Part shown: one piece after another, positions 39,448 through 46,657 of the stretch | Layout: each line of letters begins with the position of its first letter | How positions within the stretch are numbered: position 1 is the stretch's first letter | Origin: an aff. Roholtiella sp. LEGE 12411 | GTDB taxonomy: Bacteria; Cyanobacteriota; Cyanobacteriia; Cyanobacteriales; Nostocaceae | NCBI RefSeq assembly: GCF_015206995.1 | Contig: NZ_JADEXR010000036.1 | Span: forward strand, 1-47,426 | DNA length: 47,426 nt | Reading direction: 5' to 3' | Translations under genes and position numbers: made by a program | Notes under the pieces: generated by a model | The model's input: the letters and a program-made list of their open reading frames with translations, nothing else | Databases searched by the model: none | Told to the model about the DNA's origin: nothing

Positions 39448-39648
39448 CTAGCTCATGGTGGCGTTGCTACGCCCATAAATCATCCGCATAGTAGGTTCTA
39501 TCTTCCCTTGAGTGGGGTTCCAGTAGTGGGCTAGTTCTTCGTGTAGACCAAGTTCTTGTGCAGCACGCATTAGCATTGATTGCTGACGGTTCTTGACTTG
39601 CTGATGTTGACGCACCATTAACGCACGAGATTTTTCGGCGATAGACAT
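39448..39648 (-). CDS. gifA: Glutamine synthetase inactivating factor IF7
   Basis: Small basic protein that binds and inhibits glutamine synthetase when ammonium is plentiful. From ATG 39648 the product has 66 residues: MSIAEKSRALMVRQHQQVKN, RQQSMLMRAAQELGLHEELA, then HYWNPTQGKIEP. Length, Arg/Gln richness and the position beside glnA agree with gifA of Nostoc. The frame is open to 39732, but that start lies upstream of the GGAGGA ribosome site and within the promoter. It is transcribed convergently with glnA. An NtcA site upstream indicates repression under nitrogen limitation, opposite to glnA. Confidence 0.92.
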   Translation of the reverse strand: MSIAEKSRALMVRQHQQVKNRQQSMLMRAAQELGLHEELAHYWNPTQGKIEPTMRMIYGRSNATMS

Positions 39649-39725
39649 AACTATAGTCCTCCGGGTTACTGTAGTGAATGTATTATTATTTTCTGTTCGT
39701 TCATCTATTAGTATAGCTAAATTCT

Positions 39726-39739
39726 GTATCATAAGCTAC
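39726..39739 (-). promoter_or_regulatory. NtcA site in the gifA promoter (repressor position)
   Basis: GTA-TCATAAGC-TAC fits GTA-N8-TAC. A probable -10 element TATACT lies downstream on the minus strand (39706-39711 region), with the NtcA site covering its -35 region. NtcA is known to repress gif genes from such sites, so the arrangement predicts that gifA is on when nitrogen is sufficient. Confidence 0.75.
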
Positions 39740-39957
39740 GGAATTGTCTATTTTTACAAAAATTTATATTTTTGGTAATATCGTGTATTTTTCTGCCAAA
39801 AACCTCAGAAAATCAATCCCTAACTAGCTTTGACGATTCACATCTTGCTTGCGTTGGGTTTTACCTTGGGGCATGTACCTTTCCAACAGTAGATATTTTA
39901 TTCGTTACAATTGTTTACATAGAATAAATATAAGTACTCAAAATTCGAGATATTTCT

Positions 39958-41016
39958 ATGTCTGACACTTTTACTAAACTGACTTATCAGACTCTCCAAC
40001 AGGGCAAAAATTATTTCAGTCTAGCCCACAAAATCCTCAGTTCACAAGTAAGGAATCTAGCCTATCCCACACTTGAACAGAAGATCAAACCTATCTCCAA
40101 CGAGACTTTACTCAAATTTCAACAAAGATTGAATCACCTGCTAGAAGCAGACTGGCAAGATGCCCAAAATGGTGTATATCCAGAGAGCCTGCTGTTTGAT
40201 CACTCCTGGGAAGACTTTTTCCGTTACTATCCATTGGTGTTGGTAGATTTACCTCAAATCTGGGAACGGGCTAAACAAAATAAATATCAGGACTTTGCGC
40301 CGGAAATAGAGATAGATGGTTATCCCAGCTATTATGTGCAGAACTTCCATCACCAAAGTAATGGCTACTTGAGCGATCTATCAGCAAATTTATATGACTT
40401 ACAAGTAGAACTTCTCTTTGGTGGCACAGCCGATGCGATGCGGCGGCGTATTCTTGCTCCTCTCAAGCAAGGGTTGAAAGCTTTTGAATCTGTTCTACCA
40501 CGACAAGTGCGTATTTTAGATGTAGCTTGTGGAACTGGGCGTACTCTGAAGTTGATTCGAGCAGTGCTACCTCAAGCGTCTTTATTTGGTACAGATTTAT
40601 CACCAGCTTATTTGCGTAAGGCAAATGAATTACTGTCCCAAATTCCAGGAGAATTGCCGCAACTTGTCCAAGCAAATGCTGAAGAATTGCCCTATTTAGA
40701 TGACTATTTTCATGCTGTAACTTCTGTTTTCCTCTTCCATGAGTTACCAGCGGCGGTGCGTCAAACCGTCATTGAGCAATGCTTCCGGGTGACAAAACCA
40801 GGAGGAGTCTTTATTATCTGTGACTCAATTCAATTGAGTGATTCACCTGAAATGGTGTCTCTAATGGACTCTTTCCCTGAAACTTTCCATGAACCCTACT
40901 ACAGACATTACACCACTGATGACTTGGTAGCACGTTTAGAGAAAGCAGGCTTTGAGAATATTGAGATGCAAGTCCACTTTGCAAGCAAGTATTTCATTGC
41001 TCATAAGCCAGCTTGA
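39958..41016 (+). CDS. SAM-dependent class I methyltransferase with long N-terminal region
   Basis: The product has 352 residues. The first 170 are helical and specific to this subfamily (PESLLFDHSWEDFFRYYPLV, SYYVQNFHHQSNGYLSDLSA). The Rossmann methyltransferase follows, with motif I RILDVACGTGRTLKLI (about 184-199), motif II LFGTDLSPAYLRKA and a post-I QANAEELPYLDDYFHAVTSV segment like UbiE/COQ5 enzymes. The end has FENIEMQVHFASKYFIAHKP. The substrate is unknown; in cyanobacteria related proteins are annotated only as methyltransferases. The ATG at 39958 follows an AT-rich leader with a weak ribosome site. It lies between gifA and the patX-like gene. Confidence 0.87.
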   Translation: MSDTFTKLTYQTLQQGKNYFSLAHKILSSQVRNLAYPTLEQKIKPISNETLLKFQQRLNHLLEADWQDAQNGVYPESLLFDHSWEDFFRYYPLVLVDLPQIWERAKQNKYQDFAPEIEIDGYPSYYVQNFHHQSNGYLSDLSANLYDLQVELLFGGTADAMRRRILAPLKQGLKAFESVLPRQVRILDVACGTGRTLKLIRAVLPQASLFGTDLSPAYLRKANELLSQIPGELPQLVQANAEELPYLDDYFHAVTSVFLFHELPAAVRQTVIEQCFRVTKPGGVFIICDSIQLSDSPEMVSLMDSFPETFHEPYYRHYTTDDLVARLEKAGFENIEMQVHFASKYFIAHKPA

Positions 41017-41832
41017 GACGACACCAAATTGCGGCGGGTTGCCTAACTGAATATTTGTCCGTACTTTAAATCAATCGAGTGTAGTTTTTTACTTAAAAGA
41101 CCCTAAAAAGACCAAATGCAAAATTTCGCATCTGGTCTTAGGGATAAAATGACTAACGATGATCTAGCAGATCCTTCTTAATATTTATTTGGTCAACAGC
41201 TGGCTGTGAGGAAAAAAACTAGGATGCAAGATTAGGTTAACAAGAGTACTATTTGCTGTTAAATGCAACAAAGCTATACTAATTCTGTGGATTCATGCCC
41301 TAGACAAGCTCAAACGAGGCGATACGAATTTCATGCTTCGGTAAAAAATGCCGAATAGTTGCCAGAGCGAAAATTAATTATTTCCTAATACAAATAACTA
41401 GCTACTTGACGCATGAGAAAATCTGTTTGGAAGTAAAACAAAGTTGCTTCAAGCCTGTTTTACAACAAGCGAAATACGCGAATTAGATGTACTTGAGATT
41501 AACTGATACCCTAAATTACATCCATTTCTAGATTGGTTGAAGATGGAAACGCAGAGCTTATCCGAAATACGAGCACAATTGTATGGCTTTTGAGAAGTTG
41601 GTGATGCGTTTGATAAAGACAGTCAATTTTATGGGCGTTTTGATTGCAAGGGTTTGCGCCAATTATATATACAGAGTTTACAGTTGAAAGACTTGGCGAT
41701 CGCTCTTGGTTTTTTCTGTGTCAGCTGTTGTATTTCTGCTAGAGAGGTCATGTAAAAGATGTTAAGCATCACAACACCTTATTTTCTGGTAATTTGATTC
41801 TCTTGCTAGAAGAGGCCATTACCCTACATTAC
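41017..41832. other. Long intergenic region with terminator hairpin and remnants
   Basis: At 41101-41143 CCCTAA..AGACCAAATGC and GCATCTGGTCT.TAGGG form a long imperfect stem that may end the methyltransferase transcript. Around 41530-41720 short plus-strand stretches (MYFRLTDTLNYIHF.., FYGRFDCKGLRQLYIQSLQL) look protein-like but are broken by stops, so this may be a decayed gene I cannot identify. No intact gene is seen. Confidence 0.5.
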
Positions 41833-42054
41833 TTAAACAGCAGGATGGATATTTGCGAAATTTCCTGTTAAGTCTCTGCGTCCACTACCCCGATGCGAAG
41901 GATCTTGTGAATTAGTTTTCTTCGCCGAGAGCAACTGTTGCGAACCAGGCGTGGAAAGGAGTTGATCAGATAATTCATTGACCATTGCTTGGCAGTTAGA
42001 AGCTAAGGGGCCGAACGCCAGACTCGATACTAAAAGTGAAATGGCAGCACGCAT
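41833..42054 (-). CDS. patX: PatX-like precursor of an RGSGR heterocyst-inhibitory peptide
   Basis: The product has 73 residues. The N-terminus MRAAISLLVSSLAFGPLASN with CQA is a signal-type hydrophobic segment, a polar linker follows, and the C-terminal part contains SHRGSGRRDL with the pentapeptide RGSGR at 55-59. RGSGR is the active sequence of PatS and HetN, which bind HetR and prevent neighbouring cells from becoming heterocysts. PatX is the conserved family with an export-type N-terminus and RG(S/T)GR near the C-terminus. The export segment, length and context (near glnA/gifA) support PatX over PatS, which is only about 13-17 residues. Fourteen residues follow the pentapeptide, so processing is expected. 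A TCCGGA motif lies upstream. Confidence 0.85.
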   Translation of the reverse strand: MRAAISLLVSSLAFGPLASNCQAMVNELSDQLLSTPGSQQLLSAKKTNSQDPSHRGSGRRDLTGNFANIHPAV

Positions 42055-42111
42055 AGCAGATGTCTATTTTGGAACTCTCCAATTCACTGATACTTAGCTT
42101 TTTGATGAATA

Positions 42112-42117
42112 TCCGGA
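42112..42117 (-). promoter_or_regulatory. TCCGGA (DIF+) motif upstream of the patX-like gene
   Basis: TCCGGA lies 58 bp before the ATG at 42054. In Anabaena this hexamer, about 35 bp before start sites, marks promoters induced early in differentiating cells (DIF+ class). A start site near 42080 would fit that spacing. The motif is short, so the support comes mainly from its position before a heterocyst-pattern gene. Confidence 0.6.
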
Positions 42118-42161
42118 CAATTTGCAAAAAAGTATTGTTCTTTACTGAAAATAAACTACTT

Positions 42162-43976
42162 TTATACTCCGTCTAGATATTCGACTAATAACCAATTACC
42201 GACGTGATTTTGACGACCCCATACTGTGATTAATTGATCGTGGGGACAAATTAGCAATTGCTCATTAATATGCGATCGCAAAGTCACAAGCTGCCAACTT
42301 TGACCTTGATTTGCGGCTGGTGTGATGATAGTAAATCTGTAGTTTTGCTGATCCAAGCGGTGTAAAATACCTTGGAAACAGTCATTTTCTCGTATTAATA
42401 TCTTGTCAAAAGCAGAGTCATAGGATTTATCCCACGATGGACAAGGGCAATAGCCACTGGCTGGATAGGCTTGTGGGTTATCTAAGTAATACAGTTGCCA
42501 GTGCAGCCAATCCGAATGATTGGGTGGAAGATTAAAGAAAGGAAAAATTGCCGCTCTTGCACGATGATCTTTTAATAAAGCGGCTTGCAGCACCCTAACA
42601 GATAAATCTCTTGGTTGACAGCTTAACTCAATGCACATCGCCGCTGCCATCCCCGCTGCTTGACCAATGCCCATAACCACAGGTTGTAATCTAGTAGCCC
42701 CATTGGCAATGTGAGAGACAGAAATATTCTTTTCACAGACCAACAAACCATCTGTTGCAGCTGGAATTAAGCAACTGTAAGGAATTGTGAAGGGAGTCCC
42801 AGTCCAACGCCCCCCCCAGCGGATAGATTTAGGTTGTAGTGGGAACTGAACTCCAGGATAGTGGTGGTCATTGGCGTAGTTCCCAAAAGCGATCGCTTCT
42901 CGTAGAGAGGCTTCGCCAACGCAAACGCCAAGGGCGAACGCATCATTAAATATAGATGCAACACTACCTTCTACCACTGGTAAGATATCCTGTTCTCGGA
43001 TAGTAGTTAATCCTACTAAGCGGCGGCTTTCCCGGTAGTAGGGATGCAGTGCAAAAGCAGTAGAGGTGCAAGGAAAAAGCTGTTCTGCTAAACCATAGCG
43101 ACGACCAAGCTGATTTTGGATAAAACGGGCAAAATTTTGGCTGTGCCAGCGAGATTCTTGGAGAAATTCCCTTTTGGTTAGCTCTGAATCTATCAGACGC
43201 TCTACTCCTTCGCCGTAGTCATTGCCACAGATTGGCCAATTAATCATGAATCGGCCACCAGGTAAACGTCCATAATTCAAAAATGTCTCTGCTCCGTAGT
43301 TATCCCAAGCACCAGTAAAAAGTGATGGATTTTCGTTAGGAGCCGCCGGAATTTCTGGGGCCACAGCTTCACCAAAGTCTTGCATAATCACTACCCAAGT
43401 GGGCGCTTGCACTGGATATTTTTTGGTGAAAGCGTTAAAAGTCACTGGTGCGCTGGGTTCTCCCCACTCAGATTGCAACTCCCAGCCCCAGCGGTAAGGT
43501 ATCTCAGCTAAAGCTAATAAATCTCCTAATTCTGTAGCATCGAGAATAATCTTGGCTGTGACTATAAAATCAGTAAAGCGGACGCCAGTAATAGAATCAC
43601 CTTGGCGGAAAACTTCTACCGGCACTTGCCCAGAAATCCATTGCAGATTGGGCAACTCCTGCACCCAATCTGCAAAAATTTCTGCCCCAATCCGGGGATC
43701 GTAACTAAAAAAGCTTACCCAACTGTTATCTAATCCTCCGGGCTGTCGTTGTCGCAATTCTTGTAAAAACGCCCCCCATAAGCCCGTTTGAAAGGCTTCT
43801 AATTCATTTCCATCGGGTGCAGACACTCCAGCCGAAGTTAGCATTCCCCCTAACCAAGGAAATTCACTCACCAAAATGGTTTTGGCTCCCCGTCGAGCCG
43901 CTTGGATAGCCGCAGCAGTACCTCCGGTTCCCCCACCGACAACTAAGACATCAGTTGTGTATGTCTGATTCAACAT
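42162..43976 (-). CDS. FAD-dependent oxidoreductase
   Basis: The product has 604 residues. The N-terminal dinucleotide-binding motif is TDVLVVGGGTGGTAAAIQAA (about 8-27), followed by RRGAKTILVSEFPWLGGMLT typical of the FAD_oxidored family. A mid-protein ILDATELGDLL segment and a C-terminal FAD-contact region (VVMGIGQAAGMAAAMCIELS) complete the fold. About 100 further residues form a beta-rich tail (QGILHRLDQQNYRFTIITPA). Substrate unknown. A dispersed-repeat sequence at 42896-42940 is translated in frame as VCVGEASLREAIAFG, apparently an insertion. Its start faces the toxin-antitoxin pair divergently. Confidence 0.85.
   Translation of the reverse strand: MLNQTYTTDVLVVGGGTGGTAAAIQAARRGAKTILVSEFPWLGGMLTSAGVSAPDGNELEAFQTGLWGAFLQELRQRQPGGLDNSWVSFFSYDPRIGAEIFADWVQELPNLQWISGQVPVEVFRQGDSITGVRFTDFIVTAKIILDATELGDLLALAEIPYRWGWELQSEWGEPSAPVTFNAFTKKYPVQAPTWVVIMQDFGEAVAPEIPAAPNENPSLFTGAWDNYGAETFLNYGRLPGGRFMINWPICGNDYGEGVERLIDSELTKREFLQESRWHSQNFARFIQNQLGRRYGLAEQLFPCTSTAFALHPYYRESRRLVGLTTIREQDILPVVEGSVASIFNDAFALGVCVGEASLREAIAFGNYANDHHYPGVQFPLQPKSIRWGGRWTGTPFTIPYSCLIPAATDGLLVCEKNISVSHIANGATRLQPVVMGIGQAAGMAAAMCIELSCQPRDLSVRVLQAALLKDHRARAAIFPFFNLPPNHSDWLHWQLYYLDNPQAYPASGYCPCPSWDKSYDSAFDKILIRENDCFQGILHRLDQQNYRFTIITPAANQGQSWQLVTLRSHINEQLLICPHDQLITVWGRQNHVGNWLLVEYLDGV
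42896..42940. repeat. Small dispersed repeat inside the oxidoreductase coding sequence
   Basis: TTCTCGTAGAGAGGCTTCGC then CAACGC follows a HIP1 site (GCGATCGC). This string type recurs across Nostoc intergenic regions; a relative is at 33227-33269. It preserves the frame and encodes about 15 extra residues (minus strand VCVGEASLREAIAFG) between ALG and NYANDHHYPG. Confidence 0.65.
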
Positions 43977-44086
43977 CGCTTAACCTCACTAGAGTTCCGA
44001 CATATTCTCTCCAGTAAGCTTGGCATCAGACAAGATACTTTATTTTATTTTTCGGATATTTCGTTTATGTAGTGTGTAAGATAAAC

Positions 44087-44125
44087 TGTAAATAGGATTG
44101 ACAGTGTGTAAATAGGATTGATAAT
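44087..44125 (+). promoter_or_regulatory. Promoter with tandem operator repeats for the HTH-PIN pair
   Basis: TGTAAATAGGATTGA occurs twice, at 44087-44101 and 44107-44121, a spacing of 20 bp (two helical turns). The repeats overlap a sigma-70-type promoter: -35 TTGACA (44098-44103), 16-bp spacer, -10 GATAAT (44120-44125). Binding of the antitoxin to both repeats would cover the promoter and give the usual toxin-antitoxin autorepression; that is inference. Confidence 0.7.
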
Positions 44126-44158
44126 GACAAGCCCCACGACAAAGTAGGAGACAGATTT

Positions 44159-44629
44159 ATGATGTTAAGACATAACGTGTCTTTAGATTCTGTAATATCT
44201 CCAAACCTAGAAGCCCAACCTATCAAGGAACTAGAGCGCATACTTAGCGTTAAAGGTTCCCAGGCGAAACTGGTAGGAGCTAACGGAGAGCAAATTACCA
44301 TTCCTGATTCGGTGTACCAGGTGTTGCATCAAGCTGTTCATGCAATGGCATCAGGTAAAGTGGTGTCCGTAGTTATTCAAGATCGAGAACTGACGACTCA
44401 AAAAGCAGCAGATTTTCTTAAAGTTTCACGTCCCCATCTGATTAAGTTATTAGAACAGAAAGAAATCCCCCACATTATGGTGGGAACACATCGGCGTGTT
44501 CGTTTTGAGGATTTAGTGAAATATAAAAGACAGCGCGATAGTAAGCGTCAGGAAGGACTTAAGCAATTTACTCAGTTTTTGGAAGATGAGGGATTCTATG
44601 ATGACGAGACTAGCGAATTAGATCAGTAA
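44159..44629 (+). CDS. HTH (excisionase-type) antitoxin of a PIN toxin
   Basis: The product has 156 residues. The N-terminal third (ERILSVKGSQAKLVGANGEQ, ITIPDSVYQVLHQAVHAMAS) is the usual lead-in of this family. The DNA-binding unit LTTQKAADFLKVSRPHLIKL, EQKEIPHIMVGTHRRVRFED (about 79-120) is a MerR/excisionase-like winged helix. The acidic tail (FLEDEGFYDDETSELDQ) probably binds the toxin. The next gene begins 1 bp after the stop codon. The ribosome site TAGGAGACAG precedes ATG 44159. Autoregulation through the tandem repeats upstream is expected. Confidence 0.88.
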   Translation: MMLRHNVSLDSVISPNLEAQPIKELERILSVKGSQAKLVGANGEQITIPDSVYQVLHQAVHAMASGKVVSVVIQDRELTTQKAADFLKVSRPHLIKLLEQKEIPHIMVGTHRRVRFEDLVKYKRQRDSKRQEGLKQFTQFLEDEGFYDDETSELDQ

Positions 44630-44630
44630 A

Positions 44631-45467
44631 ATGGTACTCTCGGTTATTTTGGATTCCTGTGTCATCTACCCTATGCCTTTGTGTGATACTCTCATGCGTG
44701 CTGCGGAGGCAGAGTTATACGAACTTCATTTTTCACAAGAAATTCTGGATGGCGCTACTCGCAACCTTGTAAATAATGGGAGGATGACAAATGCCAAGGA
44801 AAGATACTTTCAAGAACAAATCAAGACAAACTTTCCTGACGCGATAGTGGAAGTACCAGAGTATCTAGTTGCAGCAATGACAAATGATATAGGCGATCGC
44901 CATGTTGTTGCTGCTGCTATAGTTGCCAAAGCAGAAGTCATAGTTACTGCTAACCTCAAACATTTTACTGTAGAAGCTCTAGCTCCTTATCAGATTGAGG
45001 CTTGGCATCCAGATGATTTTTTGGTTTACCTTGATGAGCAACATCCAGGAATAATGATTAAAATTATTTGCCAGCAGTCTAATGAGCTTAAACGTCCAGT
45101 GACCGTTACTGAGTCGCTTGACAAGTTAGAAAAAAATAATAGAGTACTAAAATTTGCTCGTAGTATTCGCTGCCAACTTTATTCTGACGAAATTGTGCAA
45201 ACTGCCAAAAAGGCTTTGAACAGTCAGTTTGCAAATAAAGCACCTGAAGGTGGTCGATGCTTTGAGGGTGAACGGTATCGACTCTGGCAAAAAGGGGAAA
45301 TTTTAACAATTACGGCTAAGGACAATCGGAGTGAGATTCTTAGGCTTGAAAATGGGGGAATTGGCGGTAATCTCTCATCAGCAGATGTTGAGGCATTTCA
45401 AATCTTTGAAAAAAGCTTAGAGCAACAATTACAAGAAGCTCAAACAGAGAAATCTCAAAATTCATAG
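44631..45467 (+). CDS. PIN-domain toxin with C-terminal extension
   Basis: Putative ribonuclease of 278 residues. The PIN domain (about 1-135) has Asp8 in VILDSCVIYP, acidic residues Asp86 and Asp89 in TNDIGDRHVVAAAIVAKAEV and Asn108 in IVTANLKHF, so the active site looks complete. Most PIN toxins of this kind end near residue 190. Here a further segment carries APEGGRCFEGERYRLWQKGE, ILTITAKDNRSEILRLENGG and NLSSADVEAFQIFEKSLEQQ, a compact beta-then-helix domain I associate loosely with cyanobacterial plasmid or mobile-element proteins, role unknown. It may target the toxin or bind nucleic acid. Confidence 0.85.
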   Translation: MVLSVILDSCVIYPMPLCDTLMRAAEAELYELHFSQEILDGATRNLVNNGRMTNAKERYFQEQIKTNFPDAIVEVPEYLVAAMTNDIGDRHVVAAAIVAKAEVIVTANLKHFTVEALAPYQIEAWHPDDFLVYLDEQHPGIMIKIICQQSNELKRPVTVTESLDKLEKNNRVLKFARSIRCQLYSDEIVQTAKKALNSQFANKAPEGGRCFEGERYRLWQKGEILTITAKDNRSEILRLENGGIGGNLSSADVEAFQIFEKSLEQQLQEAQTEKSQNS

Positions 45468-45523
45468 CTTAACGTTGACTGCTAATGTTACATCTAAATA
45501 TCATTGAGCGGAGAAAAACCAAC

Positions 45524-46573
45524 GTGAAAGCACAGGTATTTAGAGGCGTCAATCAACTGTCTTACGAAGATATCCCAGTCCCAACGCTGGAACCAGATGA
45601 AGTGCTGGTACAAGTGCAGGTAGTGGGGTTGTGTCAGTCAGATATTAAAAAAATTCGTTATCCCCTATATGAACCGCCACGCATTTTTGGACATGAAACT
45701 GCTGGTACCATCGCAGCAGTAGGAAATAACGTCACAGGTTGGCAAATAGGACAACGGGTGGCGGTGATGCACCACATCCCTTGTATGCATTGCGCTTACT
45801 GCTTAAACGATAACTTTTCTATGTGTGATGTTTACAAAAACATTTCCACAACCGCAGGCTTTAACGCCAGTGGTGGCGGCTTTGCCGATTATGTCAAAGT
45901 GCCAGGACATATTGTGCAAAACGGCGGGCTAATTCCCATCCCTGATCATATCAGTTTTGAAGAAGCGAGTTTTGTAGAACCAACTAACTGCTGCTTAAAA
46001 GCAGTGAAAAAAGCCCAAATTGCCCCTGGACAAACTGTTTTAGTGACTGGTGCTGGGCCAATTGGGTTAATGTTTATCATGTTGGTGAAGTATTTCGGAG
46101 CAAAAGCGATCGCCACCGATTTACTACCATCTAGAATTGACAAAGCATTAAATGTTGGTGCAGAGGCGGCTTTTGATGCTCGTGACGCCGATTTACCAGC
46201 AAAAATTCATGCGCTCACTGGTGGATTAGGTGTTGATGTCGCCCTATTGGCTGTTCCCAGTGAGAAGGCTTTCTTTCAAGCAATTGACTGTACCCGCAAA
46301 GGCGGTAAAATTCTGTTTTTTGCAGAATTCCCCGATGAGGTGGAAATTCCTGTCAACCCCAATATCCTGTATCGCCGGGAAATTGACTTGATGGGTAGTT
46401 ACAGTTCATCCTACCGCCTGCAAAATCTGTCTGCTGATATCGTATTTAATCGCCGGATCGATGTAGAGGCATTGATTAGCGATCGCTATCCATTAAAAGA
46501 TTTATCAGCAGCAGTTGCACAGGCGATCGCACCCACAGCGGAAACTTACAAAATCTTAATTTATCCCCAGTGA
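45524..46573 (+). CDS. Zinc-dependent alcohol dehydrogenase-family oxidoreductase (MDR)
   Basis: From GTG 45524 (GCGGAG ribosome site about 10 bp upstream) the product has 349 residues beginning VKAQVFRGVNQLSYEDIPVP. The ATG at 45485 would add 13 residues covering that ribosome site. Catalytic Zn ligands are Cys37 (VGLCQSD), His57-Glu58 (GHETAG) and a later Glu (FVEPTNC). The structural Zn site is Cys87, Cys90, Cys93 and Cys101 (CMHCAYCLNDNFSMC). The NAD(P) fold has VLVTGAGPIGLMFIMLVKYF. It resembles sorbitol/threonine-dehydrogenase-like MDR enzymes; substrate unknown. It starts 57 bp after the PIN toxin. Confidence 0.9.
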   Translation: MKAQVFRGVNQLSYEDIPVPTLEPDEVLVQVQVVGLCQSDIKKIRYPLYEPPRIFGHETAGTIAAVGNNVTGWQIGQRVAVMHHIPCMHCAYCLNDNFSMCDVYKNISTTAGFNASGGGFADYVKVPGHIVQNGGLIPIPDHISFEEASFVEPTNCCLKAVKKAQIAPGQTVLVTGAGPIGLMFIMLVKYFGAKAIATDLLPSRIDKALNVGAEAAFDARDADLPAKIHALTGGLGVDVALLAVPSEKAFFQAIDCTRKGGKILFFAEFPDEVEIPVNPNILYRREIDLMGSYSSSYRLQNLSADIVFNRRIDVEALISDRYPLKDLSAAVAQAIAPTAETYKILIYPQ

Positions 46574-46657
46574 AGGGATTAAGAAGAGGGAGACAAGAGG
46601 AGGGAGGGATAATAATAATTGTTCACTTACCTGCTCCACTCCCCCACTCAGCACCAA

